Positions 1-7,795 of a stretch of DNA of 64,000 nucleotides are shown here, piece after piece (position 1 is the stretch's first letter; each line of letters opens with the position of its first letter). Origin of the DNA: Phycisphaeraceae bacterium (GTDB lineage Bacteria > Planctomycetota > Phycisphaerae > Phycisphaerales > UBA1924). The position numbers and the translations under genes are program-made. Location of the stretch: positions 1,922,001-1,986,000 of the forward strand of contig JACKHC010000001.1 of assembly GCA_020639235.1 (NCBI GenBank), in the 5' to 3' direction. The notes beneath the pieces were generated by a model. The model was given only the letters and a program-made list of their open reading frames with translations, was not told the origin of the DNA and did no database searches.

Positions 1-1
1 G

Positions 2-220
2 ATGGTGTTTGTTGAGACAGCGTCGGCGTTCTCGAGCGATCTTGCGGTCTGGCGCGTCGACACTCCGGGGGAGCGGGTGGACGGCAAATCGATCATGCAG
101 GTCATGATGCTGGCGGCGACACAAGGCACTGAGTTGATGATCGAGGCGACCGGCAAGGATGCGAAGGCGGCGTGCGATCGCCTTGCGGGTCTGGTCGCGG
201 GCGGATTTGACGAAGAGTAG
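2..220 (+). CDS. ptsH: HPr-family phosphocarrier protein, 3' fragment
   Basis: The last 72 residues of an HPr-like phosphocarrier; the frame is open at the left edge, so the N-terminal part with the phosphorylated histidine (His15 in classical HPr) lies outside the window. What remains, FVETASAF, then DGKSIMQVMMLAATQGTE and a C-terminal helix DAKAACDRLAGLV, follows the HPr pattern of the Ser46-region helix (here KSIMQVMML) and final helix. HPr shuttles phosphate between PTS enzyme I and EIIA proteins, or serves regulatory phosphorelays in bacteria without sugar PTS. The ATG at base 2 is probably internal. It converges on murA with a 14-base gap. Confidence 0.75.
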   Translation: MVFVETASAFSSDLAVWRVDTPGERVDGKSIMQVMMLAATQGTELMIEATGKDAKAACDRLAGLVAGGFDEE

Positions 221-234
221 TTCGCGCCGGCCGA

Positions 235-1563
235 TCAGGCGTCGAGCGCCTGATCGTTGATACGCTCGATGTCGGCGCCGAGCGCGACCAGCCGCTTGTC
301 GAGGGTCTCGTATCCGCGGTCGAGGTGGTAGACGCGCCGGATGGTTGTCTGGCCCTCGGCGGCCAGCCCCGCGAGCACGAGCGATGCCGAGGCGCGCAGG
401 TCCGAAGCCATGACCGGCGCGCCGACGAGTTTGCGTACGCCGGAAACGACGACGGTGGGGCCCTGTCTGAAGAGGTGGGCGCCCATGCGCGAGAGTTCGG
501 CGACATGCATGAAGCGTTCGGGGAAGATTCGCTCCGTGATGACGGAGTTGCCGTCGGCCAGGCACAGCAGCGCCATCATCTGGGCCTGGAGGTCGGTCGG
601 GAATCCGGGGTGCGGGTGCGTCGAGATTTGGACGGGCTTGAGCACGCGCTCGGAAGAGACTTCGACGGTGGAGCGTTCCCCTCTCGGGCCCGTCTCACTT
701 GTGGCGCGCGTGTGGATACCGACTCTCTCGAGGCGGTCCCCCAGCGCCAGCAGGGAGTCGATGGGGCAGTTGGTGATTGTGAGTTGGCCGTTTGTGATGG
801 CGCTTGCGAGGATCAGTGTGCCCGCCTCGATTCGGTCGGGCATGACTCGGTGGTTTGCGCCCTTGAGGGATTTCACGCCCTCGATGACGACCCGCGGTGA
901 GCCGGCGCCGGTGATGTGCGCGCCCATGGCGTTGAGGAGATTGGCGAGATCGACGACCTCGGGTTCGCACGCCGCGTTCTCGATGACGGTGAGACCTTCG
1001 GCGAGCGTGGCCGCGGACATGACATTGGCGGTGCCGAGCACGGTCGGCCCGAACTGTCCGCCGAGGAACACGGTGTTGCCGCGGAGGCGTCCGCCGCTGG
1101 GTGCGCGGGCGATGATGTCGCCTGACTCGAGGGTGATCTGTGCGCCGAGGGCTTCCATGCCACGCAGGTGGAGGTCTACGGGGCGGTCGCCGATGGCGCA
1201 GCCGCCGGGCATGGAGACGCGTGCTTCTCCGCGTTTGGCCAGGAGCGGCCCGAGAACGCAGATGGAGGCGCGCATGGTGCGGACGATGTCGTACTTGGCG
1301 TGGCTCTTGCCCTTTGGGTCGGCGGTGATGGTCAGATCGTCGGGGGCGTCCTGACTCGCGGGCGTCCGCTTGATCTGGCATCCCAGATCGTCGAGCAGGC
1401 GGAGCATATTGGAGATGTCGGCGAGGTCGGGGACATCCGATAGCGTCACCGGCTGGTCCGTGAGCAGTGATGCCGCGAGAATTGGCAGGGCCGCGTTCTT
1501 TGAGCCGTTGACCCGGATCGTGCCGCTGAGGCGACGACCCCCGTTGATGATGAATGCGTCCAC
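235..1563 (-). CDS. murA: UDP-N-acetylglucosamine 1-carboxyvinyltransferase MurA
   Basis: 442 residues, the normal MurA length. MurA transfers enolpyruvate from PEP to UDP-GlcNAc, the first committed step of peptidoglycan synthesis in the cytoplasm. The N-terminal NGSKNAALPILAASLL motif and the catalytic loop MPGGCAIGDRPVDLHL are present; the catalytic cysteine (Cys115 in E. coli) is about Cys122, so this is the fosfomycin-sensitive type of active site. Start is GTG at 1563 with a GGGAG element just upstream. Presence of murA supports a peptidoglycan wall, which is consistent with current knowledge of planctomycetes. Confidence 0.96.
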   Translation of the reverse strand: MDAFIINGGRRLSGTIRVNGSKNAALPILAASLLTDQPVTLSDVPDLADISNMLRLLDDLGCQIKRTPASQDAPDDLTITADPKGKSHAKYDIVRTMRASICVLGPLLAKRGEARVSMPGGCAIGDRPVDLHLRGMEALGAQITLESGDIIARAPSGGRLRGNTVFLGGQFGPTVLGTANVMSAATLAEGLTVIENAACEPEVVDLANLLNAMGAHITGAGSPRVVIEGVKSLKGANHRVMPDRIEAGTLILASAITNGQLTITNCPIDSLLALGDRLERVGIHTRATSETGPRGERSTVEVSSERVLKPVQISTHPHPGFPTDLQAQMMALLCLADGNSVITERIFPERFMHVAELSRMGAHLFRQGPTVVVSGVRKLVGAPVMASDLRASASLVLAGLAAEGQTTIRRVYHLDRGYETLDKRLVALGADIERINDQALDA

Positions 1564-1746
1564 AAGCGCTCCCTCGCCCGCGTGACTCTCCAGATGATCG
1601 GACGCTCCATGCGTCCGCCCTCAGAGAGGGAATTATCGGCATAACCGGACGGTCGGCGATTGAAATGGTGTCCGAATGCCTGCTTCAGGATAGAGGAATC
1701 GTAGGTTTTCGTGTGAACGGTGCGCGGCTCCGTTCCGGAGGCAGGC

Positions 1747-2196
1747 ATGAGGCGCGAGTCGATTCGATCCCGGTGCTTTGCGGGCGTTGCGGCGCTGAGC
1801 GCCGTCGGCGCGTCGATGGCCGTGGGCGGGGTTCGCCTGGACCCGGTCGTCGAGTCTCCTCGTGGGGCTTCGATTCCCGTGGTCCGGCATGAGGACCCGA
1901 TAGCCCCGCTCAAACGGAAGGCGTTCGGGGGGCTCGGGCTATCCAACGATCCTTATTCGCACTTTGCGCGACTGGCGGAGTTGCTGCCCCACGAGCCCGG
2001 TGCGGCGGATGTGAACGAAGACGGTTCTCTCTCGCTCCGAGCGGTGCTGCGCGGGGTTCCGGTCGGCATGACCGGCTCTTCCGGCACAGGCGGACGCGAT
2101 ACGGCGATTGATTTGCCCCCTCGCTTGGAGGCGGGTTTCGTGAATGTGAACCTCGATGTGGATGCAATGTTCCATGCCCCGCGGTGGGGCAACTGA
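1747..2196 (+). CDS. Secreted protein of unknown function
   Basis: 149 residues, not recognised. I chose the ATG at 1747 rather than the upstream GTG at 1720 because GGAGG at 1737-1741 sits five bases before it and translation then begins with a basic stretch (MRRESIRSR) and a hydrophobic segment typical of a signal peptide. The mature part is Pro/Arg rich, carries a DVNEDGSLS stretch reminiscent of a single calcium-binding loop, and has no cysteine pair or membrane segment. It ends 35 bases before the fibro-slime gene on the same strand, so the two may be co-transcribed. Confidence 0.6.
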   Translation: MRRESIRSRCFAGVAALSAVGASMAVGGVRLDPVVESPRGASIPVVRHEDPIAPLKRKAFGGLGLSNDPYSHFARLAELLPHEPGAADVNEDGSLSLRAVLRGVPVGMTGSSGTGGRDTAIDLPPRLEAGFVNVNLDVDAMFHAPRWGN

Positions 2197-2231
2197 GAGT
2201 GGCGAGAGCCGCTCTACCCAGGAGGTGTCTG

Positions 2232-3170
2232 ATGAGTTCCAAGTCCACTCGTAATGCTTTGATGACAGCGCTCGGTCTGGCGACCGCGGCGGGTCTCGTG
2301 TTTGCTCCCGGTGCGGCGACGAGCGCCGTTGCCTCGGGCGACAATAACTTCGCGGATCTGCCCGATGAGATCACGCTGACGGGCGTCGTTCGTGACTTCC
2401 GCGCTCGCAATGAGAGCAACGGGCATCCCGATTTCGAGATGTCGGGTTCGACCGAGGCGGGCTACGGCCACTATGTCGGCATGGTGCAGGCCACGCTGGA
2501 CAGCGACAAGAAGCCCGTGGCGGGCGGGCGCAGCGCCCGCAAGATCTCGGTCAACTGGACCGACTCGCAGAACCGCCCGATCAATCCCGCGCTCTACGAC
2601 CCGCAGCTTGGCGACAAGGCGGGATCGTGGTCGAAGGACACCTATACCGGATGGATCACCTCTCCGGACCAGTTCGGGCAGTGGTTCCGCACGACGCCCG
2701 GTGTGAACACGGCCAAGCCGCTCAGCATCACGCTTCATCGCGTGGACGGCACCAACCGCTACGTGTTCGATGACCGCGAGGACCCCGCGTACTCTGGCCA
2801 TGGCTTCTTCCCGATCAACAACGACCTTTTCGGCAACTACGCGAGCACCGGCAAGAACTTCCACTTCACTTATGAACTCGCGACGGACTTCGTCTACCTG
2901 CCCGGCCAGGGCCAGGTCTTCACCTTCCGCGGTGACGACGACGTCTGGGTCTTCGTGAACGACCAGCTCGTGATCGACCTCGGCGGCGTGCACTCCGCGG
3001 CCACCCAGACGATCGAGCTGGATCGCCTGACGAATCTCCGTCCGAACCAGGTGAACTCGCTCCGGTTCTTCTTCGCCGAGCGTCACACGACGCAGTCGAA
3101 CTTCCGGATCGAGACGACGATCAACCTTCGGACAGCGAAGCTGCCGAACACTTCGGCGCTCTACGATTGA
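2232..3170 (+). CDS. Fibro-slime domain secreted protein
   Basis: 312 residues from the ATG at 2232, which has a strong AGGAGG at 2219-2224. A signal peptide covers roughly residues 1-35. The rest matches the fibro-slime domain (related to PA14): FTFRGDDDVWVFVNDQLVIDLGG near residue 235 and LRFFFAERHTTQSNFRIET at the end are its hallmark segments. Such domains are beta-rich modules of extracellular slime or carbohydrate-associated proteins. There is no catalytic module or C-terminal anchor, so an extracellular or surface-associated binding role is likely. A stem-loop followed by a T-rich run lies just downstream. Confidence 0.85.
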   Translation: MSSKSTRNALMTALGLATAAGLVFAPGAATSAVASGDNNFADLPDEITLTGVVRDFRARNESNGHPDFEMSGSTEAGYGHYVGMVQATLDSDKKPVAGGRSARKISVNWTDSQNRPINPALYDPQLGDKAGSWSKDTYTGWITSPDQFGQWFRTTPGVNTAKPLSITLHRVDGTNRYVFDDREDPAYSGHGFFPINNDLFGNYASTGKNFHFTYELATDFVYLPGQGQVFTFRGDDDVWVFVNDQLVIDLGGVHSAATQTIELDRLTNLRPNQVNSLRFFFAERHTTQSNFRIETTINLRTAKLPNTSALYD

Positions 3171-3212
3171 TCTAGATCGCGATCGGGGTCAACGCCCCAG
3201 TTGAACACCTCC

Positions 3213-3250
3213 GGCGCCCGTTCCTGATGGAGCGGGCGTCTTTTCGTTTT
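3213..3250 (+). terminator. Rho-independent terminator after fibro-slime gene
   Basis: Stem CGCCCGTTCC / GGAGCGGGCG (one G-T wobble) with a TGAT loop, followed by TCTTTTCGTTTT. It lies 43 bases after the fibro-slime stop and just before the end of the convergent rhodanese-like gene. Confidence 0.85.
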
Positions 3251-3254
3251 GGTG

Positions 3255-3686
3255 TCAATCGGAGGACTCGACGGGCAGGCCGCGTGCGGTCCACCCTTCG
3301 TAGCCCTCTTCCATGAGGCGGACATCGGAGTAGTCGAGCGAGAGCAGGCGCTTCGTCATGGCGCGCGCTGAAGCGGAACCCGGGTTCTCGGCGTAGACGA
3401 AGATCGTTTTGTATCCCTCGAGGCGCGGGTCGCGGCGTTCGCCCGATACATCCCGGAGACGGAAGTTCCTGGCGCCGGGCAGGTGACCCGCGGCGAAGAC
3501 ATCCTCCGGGCGGGTGTCCATCACAAGGATGCCCTTGGGCTTGTCCGCGGTCTTGGTCATGACCTCGGCGGCGGAAACGGGGCGGATGCTCTGGTCGGAG
3601 ATTTTGGGGGCGCAGGACCCGCAGAAAACAACGGAAAGTGCGGCTCCCAGCACAATCGATGAGGTGAAATGGCGTTTGGCATTCAT
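3255..3686 (-). CDS. Rhodanese-like domain lipoprotein, catalytic Cys absent
   Basis: 143 residues with an N-terminal hydrophobic export segment ending FCGSC-A, a plausible but non-canonical lipobox. Residues about 35-140 form a single rhodanese domain: VMDTRPEDVFAAGHLPGARNFRLRDV is the classic first half and MEEGYEGWTARGLPVE the classic end. The loop that normally carries the persulfide-forming cysteine (VYC-x-x-G-x-RS) reads VYAENPGSASA, so the catalytic Cys is replaced. It is therefore unlikely to be a sulfurtransferase and may act as a binding module in the periplasm. It is divergent from the DsbD-alpha gene. Confidence 0.82.
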   Translation of the reverse strand: MNAKRHFTSSIVLGAALSVVFCGSCAPKISDQSIRPVSAAEVMTKTADKPKGILVMDTRPEDVFAAGHLPGARNFRLRDVSGERRDPRLEGYKTIFVYAENPGSASARAMTKRLLSLDYSDVRLMEEGYEGWTARGLPVESSD

Positions 3687-3803
3687 GGCGGGGCAAGAAT
3701 ACTCGCAATCGTTGATGAGTTGTCACGGTATGAGATCGGTATGGTGGCGGGACGATCGGCGGGTGGAGTGGTTGACATGATCGTGCGCAAGTACAATGGA
3801 GCC

Positions 3804-4676
3804 ATGCACTTACTGCACGCCATCCTGATTGCGGTCGGTCTCGTGGGCACGGCCCTGGCTCGCCAACCGGACAACGGATTCCACCCTTCGGGCGGCGCGC
3901 CGGACGGGAGCCGCCTTGTTTCGATGGATGTGATTCTCGATCACTCGGCGGTTGCGCCGGGTCAGGAAGCGATGCTCGCGGTGCGGTACCGGATCGAGAC
4001 GGATTGGCACCTGTACTGGCGGAATCCGGGCGAGACCGGGCTTGCGCCGGGCGTGAAGTTTGAAGCACCCGAATGGCTGTCGATCGGGGAGCCGATGTGG
4101 GCGGCGCCGGAGCGTCACGAGATGCCGGGGCCGCTGGTCGATTTCATTTACGAGAAGGAACTCTTGTTGCTGTTCCCCGTGACGGTTTCGGCGGATGCGC
4201 CGGTCGGTAGCGAGGGAACGGTCAAGGCGACGAGCGACTGGCTGGTATGCCGGCGCGAATGCTTGTTCGGGGGCGGCGAGGCGACGCGGAGCGTGACGGT
4301 GGCGTCGTCGGCGACAAGGTCGGTTGCGGCGGGCGTGATCGAGGCGTGGCGGGCGAGGGTGCCGAGACGATTGGATGAGGTCCGCGACCCGCCGGTGCAG
4401 GTCGACTGGAAGGGGTCGGCGCTCGTGATCGAGGCGCCGGGGGCGGACCGGATTACGTTCTTTCCGTTTCAGACCGACGACGACGAGGCGATGCCGCTTG
4501 ACCTGGTTCGGCAGGGGATCGCGGAGGGGGACCGGCTCGAGGCGGCGTACAATGAAGAGCGTTTACGCGATGCGCCGCGTGTGCGGGGCGTCGTGACGAT
4601 CGAGCGCGGCGACGAGACCTCCTCGTGGGAGTTCGAGTTGGCCACGCGGCGGACGGGGAGAGACTCGTCCGATTGA
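3804..4676 (+). CDS. Orphan DsbD N-terminal (alpha) domain protein
   Basis: 290 residues. The start at 3804 gives a clean signal peptide (MHLLHAILIAVGLVGTALA); longer starts at 3777 or 3669 would bury it. The mature protein matches the periplasmic N-terminal domain of thiol:disulfide interchange protein DsbD: WHLYWRNPGETGLAPGVKF, then AAPERHEMPGPLVDFIYEKELLL and DWLVCRRECLFGG with a cysteine pair at about 149 and 153. In DsbD this domain passes electrons to periplasmic partners. Here the transmembrane beta and thioredoxin gamma domains are missing, so its reductant is unknown. An exported thioredoxin-fold gene follows 83 bases downstream and may be a partner. Confidence 0.82.
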   Translation: MHLLHAILIAVGLVGTALARQPDNGFHPSGGAPDGSRLVSMDVILDHSAVAPGQEAMLAVRYRIETDWHLYWRNPGETGLAPGVKFEAPEWLSIGEPMWAAPERHEMPGPLVDFIYEKELLLLFPVTVSADAPVGSEGTVKATSDWLVCRRECLFGGGEATRSVTVASSATRSVAAGVIEAWRARVPRRLDEVRDPPVQVDWKGSALVIEAPGADRITFFPFQTDDDEAMPLDLVRQGIAEGDRLEAAYNEERLRDAPRVRGVVTIERGDETSSWEFELATRRTGRDSSD

Positions 4677-4759
4677 AGAGTGAAAAATCCTGACGCCCGT
4701 GTGACTCCGCTGAGGATCAGCGGGGGCGGCGCGTCGCAACAGGTATATGGAGACTCGAC

Positions 4760-5410
4760 ATGAAGGCACGGAAACTCGGCATCTTTGGTGCGGCGATGAC
4801 AGCGATCGCGGCTACGGCCCTGACGGTGAGCACCGCGACGGGCGGACCCGAGCACGCGGAGCACGCCCAGCATGCGGCGATCGGCGAGAAGGCGCCGGAC
4901 TTCACGCTGCAGGACGCCAGCGGCAAGACGCACAAGTTGTCGGACTACACGGCAGCGGGCAAAACGGTTGTGCTGGAGTGGTTCAACCCGAAGTGCCCGT
5001 TCGTGGTCCGTCATCACGAGACCAAGACGACCTTCAATGACCTCTACGAGAAGTACAACACGAAGGATGTGGTGTTCCTGGCGGTCAACTCCTCGAACCG
5101 CGACTCGGGCGTGTACGGATTCGACGCCGAATACGCCAAGAAGTGGGGCATCGAGTACCCGATCCTGATCGATGAGTCGGGCGAGATCGGCAAGATGTAC
5201 GGTGCCAAGACGACGCCGCACATGTTCGTGATCGACTCGAGCGGCGACCTGCGCTATATGGGCGCGATTGACAATGATCAGCGCGGCAACATGTCGGGCG
5301 ATGAGTATGTGAACTATGTCGGGCAGGCGCTGGACCAGATTCTGGCGCACGAGTCGGTTTCGGTTTCCGAGACCAAGTCGTACGGCTGCTCGGTGAAGTA
5401 TCGCAAGTAA
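4760..5410 (+). CDS. Exported redoxin (AhpC/TSA-thioredoxin family)
   Basis: 216 residues with an N-terminal signal segment (residues 1-28), then a peroxiredoxin/thioredoxin-like fold: IGEKAPDFTLQDASGK, then EWFNPKCPFV with a single active-site cysteine at about 79, and TTPHMFVIDSSG with the cis-proline. The C-terminal GCSVKY cysteine (about 210) is typical of this subfamily and could form the resolving disulfide. Probably a periplasmic thiol peroxidase or thiol-disulfide protein. GGAG lies just before the ATG, and a perfect 7-bp hairpin sits in the leader at 4707-4723. A strong terminator follows. Confidence 0.88.
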   Translation: MKARKLGIFGAAMTAIAATALTVSTATGGPEHAEHAQHAAIGEKAPDFTLQDASGKTHKLSDYTAAGKTVVLEWFNPKCPFVVRHHETKTTFNDLYEKYNTKDVVFLAVNSSNRDSGVYGFDAEYAKKWGIEYPILIDESGEIGKMYGAKTTPHMFVIDSSGDLRYMGAIDNDQRGNMSGDEYVNYVGQALDQILAHESVSVSETKSYGCSVKYRK

Positions 5411-5440
5411 CTCGACCGACGAGGTCGATTGCAGCAAGAC

Positions 5441-5484
5441 GCCGGCCGCCCACCCGTTACAGGAGGGGCGGCCGGTTTGTTTTT
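5441..5484 (+). terminator. Rho-independent terminator after redoxin gene
   Basis: A 10-bp GC stem, CCGGCCGCCC (5442-5451) pairing with GGGCGGCCGG (5466-5475), followed by TTTGTTTTT. It separates the redoxin gene from the convergent racemase-like gene. Confidence 0.92.
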
Positions 5485-5502
5485 CGGCGCGGTTCCGGCC
5501 CG

Positions 5503-6252
5503 TCAGGCGGTTTGCTTGGGCGCGAGAGCGCGCGAGATGGCGGCTTCGGCGAGCAGGTCGACCGGGTCGAAGACGGGAATCGGGCTGGAATCGGAGTTGA
5601 TCAGCATCGGCGCTTCGGATGAGCCGAGCACGACCGCTTCGCATCCCCGGTCGGCGAGCGAGCGGACGACGCGGAGGACCCGGTCACGCGATTCGGCGCG
5701 GACACGTCCCTTGACGGCTTCGGAGAAAATGATTCGGTTGACCTCGAAGGTGTCCTCCTCCGGGGGGACGAGGAGGTGGATGCCGCGGAGGCCGAGGACG
5801 GTCTGATAGGTGGACCCCGAGGTGACGAACTTCGTGCCGATGAGGCCGACCTTGCGGCATCCGTTGTGCTGGAGCTGCCCGGCGACGAGATCGATCATGT
5901 TGAGCCAGGGGATGGGTGAGTGGGCCTCGGCGAGATGGATCGCGTGGTGGCAGACATTGTCGGGCAGGACGCAGAAGTCGGCGCCGATGTGGGAGAGCGC
6001 GATCGCGGAGTCTCGGAGGAGTTCGGCGATTCGCGGCCAGTCGTCCTTGGCGAGGGCCTCGAGGTAGGAGGAGAAGGGGCGGTTGTGGAGTGAGACGAGG
6101 GGGCGCTTCTCGGGATTCTCGACCTCTGCGGCGCGCCGCCCGATGATGCGATAGCAGAAGGACGAGCCCTCCGGGCTTACTCCCACGATGCCGATGTGTC
6201 TGGGCAACTGCGAGTCCTTTCCGCGCCCGGAGGATGGCCGGGCGCGCCCCAT
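5503..6252 (-). CDS. Asp/Glu racemase-superfamily protein with altered active site
   Basis: 249 residues, aspartate/glutamate racemase superfamily: IGIVGVSPEGS at the N-terminus, a first active-site segment LPDNVCHHAIH at about 97-106, GLIGTKFVTSGSTYQ, and a second segment VVLGSSEAPML at about 208-217. In cofactor-independent racemases these segments read C-N-T-x-H and L-G-C-T-E, with both cysteines serving as acid-base catalysts. Here they are Asp98 and Ser211, with a displaced Cys101, so ordinary two-cysteine racemisation is doubtful. It may be a lyase or isomerase variant of the fold. I chose the ATG at 6252 over a GTG two codons upstream; neither has a clear Shine-Dalgarno. Confidence 0.75.
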   Translation of the reverse strand: MGRARPSSGRGKDSQLPRHIGIVGVSPEGSSFCYRIIGRRAAEVENPEKRPLVSLHNRPFSSYLEALAKDDWPRIAELLRDSAIALSHIGADFCVLPDNVCHHAIHLAEAHSPIPWLNMIDLVAGQLQHNGCRKVGLIGTKFVTSGSTYQTVLGLRGIHLLVPPEEDTFEVNRIIFSEAVKGRVRAESRDRVLRVVRSLADRGCEAVVLGSSEAPMLINSDSSPIPVFDPVDLLAEAAISRALAPKQTA

Positions 6253-6286
6253 GCGCACCCGAGCATGACAACCCTAGCATACGCCG

Positions 6287-6820
6287 ATGACCAAGCGGCA
6301 TGAAAGCGGTGTCGGATCGGGCACGAGCCCCTTCGGGGTGCTGGGGCTCGTGGCGCGGTTCGATCTGGACCCGGCGGCGATCGACTCGGCATGGCTGCGG
6401 GCGGCGGCGATGTGCCACCCCGACCGCGTCGGGGATGAGGCATCTGGGGGCGGGCGGACGATCGCGGCGGTGAATCGGGCGCGGGCGGCGTTGAGCGATC
6501 CTGAGCGGCGCGCCGAGGCGCTGTTGACTCACCTGGGCGGGGCCTCGCGGGAGGAGGACAACGCGCTGCCCGAGGGCTTTCTTATGGAGATCTTCTCGGT
6601 GCGGCAGGAGTTGGAAGAGGCGAAGGAGACGGGGGACGGGGAGCGGATCGCGTCGTTTGAGCGCTGGGCGGACGGTCGGCGCGAGGAATACATCCGCGAG
6701 GTTTCGGAGCGGTTCAATGCGGTCGGGAGCCCGCCCCAGGCGGAACGGCTGGCGCAGATCCGTCGGACGCTCAATGCGTGGCGGTATATCGAGCGGATGA
6801 TCGAGCAGTTGGCGGATTAG
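6287..6820 (+). CDS. hscB: HscB-like co-chaperone (J-domain)
   Basis: 177 residues. The N-terminal J-domain carries the HPD tripeptide (residues 44-46, CHPDRVG), followed by AAVNRARAALSDPERRAEALL. The C-terminal half (about 88-175) is a three-helix bundle like the HscB oligomerisation domain: LPEGFLMEIFSVRQELEEA and LNAWRYIERMIEQL. HscB stimulates the Hsp70 HscA and delivers the IscU scaffold during iron-sulfur cluster transfer. No isc genes are nearby. The stop codon overlaps that of nadC (convergent, 4 bases). Confidence 0.86.
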   Translation: MTKRHESGVGSGTSPFGVLGLVARFDLDPAAIDSAWLRAAAMCHPDRVGDEASGGGRTIAAVNRARAALSDPERRAEALLTHLGGASREEDNALPEGFLMEIFSVRQELEEAKETGDGERIASFERWADGRREEYIREVSERFNAVGSPPQAERLAQIRRTLNAWRYIERMIEQLAD

Positions 6821-7761
6821 GCGAAGTCGAGGGCGAGATCGAGCGCGGGCGACGAGTGCGTGATCGCGCCGACGGAGATGCGGTCCACGCCTGTGCGCGC
6901 GATGTCGGCGATGGTGTCGAGCGTGACGCCGCCCGAGGCCTCCAGGAGGATGTGCGGTGCTGTGTTGTCGCGTTGCTCGACGGCGGCTTTCATCATCGCG
7001 CAGTTCATGTTGTCGAGCAGTACGAAGTCGATGGTGCCTTCGGGGAGTGCGAGGAGTACGGCGAGCTGATCGAGACTCGTGACTTCCACCTCGATGAAGC
7101 GGAGTGGTGTGACGGCGAGTTCGCGCGAGAGATGCGAGGCGCGGGTGACGAACTCGCGGAGGTCGCCCGGGCTGAGGTGCGCGATGTGGTTGTCTTTGAT
7201 GAGCACGGCGTCGAAGAGGCCGACGCGGTGGCAGTAGCCCCCGCCGCAACGGACGGCGTACTTGGAGAGTGTGCGCAGACCGGGCACGGTCTTGCGGGTG
7301 TCGAGGAGACGCGCGGGCAGAGACTCGCCGGCGCCACGGATGGCCCGGACGTACGCGGCGGTCGAGGTGGCGATGCCGGAGAGGCGGGAGAGCAGGTTGA
7401 GCATGGTGCGCTCGAGGGCGAGGACCTGGCGGGTCGGGCCGGTGATCGTGGCGAGCGTTGAGCCGCGCGTGATGGCGTCGCCGTCTTTGGCGTTGAACCG
7501 GCACGCGGCGTCGGGCGCGAAGAGCTCGATGAGGTCGTCCATCGCTGCGAGGCCCGCGATCACGCCCGGCTGGCGCGCGACGAGGTGGGCGCGGGTGCGC
7601 TCGTTGTCGGCGAAGCACGCGACGCTGGTGAGGTCTCCAGCGCCGGAGAGGTCCTCGTCGCGGGCGAGTGAGAGCAGGCGGTGCACCGAGCCGTCGGAGG
7701 CGAGTTCGGCGTAGAGCTCATCCAGCGGGAGTGCGTTGAGATCGACCGGGCCCGCGGTCAT
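6817..7761 (-). CDS. nadC: Nicotinate-nucleotide pyrophosphorylase (carboxylating)
   Basis: 314 residues. NadC (quinolinate phosphoribosyltransferase) makes nicotinate mononucleotide from quinolinate and PRPP in NAD synthesis. Seen: EDLSGAGDLTS at the N-terminus, ERTMLNLLSRLSGIAT, LLDTRKTVPGLR, then KYAVRCGGGYCHRVGLFDAVLIKDNH, and LLDNMN and LEASGGV near the C-terminus, all family motifs lining the phosphoribosyl and quinolinate pockets. The ATG at 7761 follows hldE by 34 bases and gives the usual length; the open frame extends further upstream only inside hldE. It is the last gene of the minus-strand LPS operon, an unusual partner for heptose and lipid A genes. Confidence 0.95.
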   Translation of the reverse strand: MTAGPVDLNALPLDELYAELASDGSVHRLLSLARDEDLSGAGDLTSVACFADNERTRAHLVARQPGVIAGLAAMDDLIELFAPDAACRFNAKDGDAITRGSTLATITGPTRQVLALERTMLNLLSRLSGIATSTAAYVRAIRGAGESLPARLLDTRKTVPGLRTLSKYAVRCGGGYCHRVGLFDAVLIKDNHIAHLSPGDLREFVTRASHLSRELAVTPLRFIEVEVTSLDQLAVLLALPEGTIDFVLLDNMNCAMMKAAVEQRDNTAPHILLEASGGVTLDTIADIARTGVDRISVGAITHSSPALDLALDFA

Positions 7762-7795
7762 GCCGGGCGACTCCTGATGCAGACGGCGACAAGGA

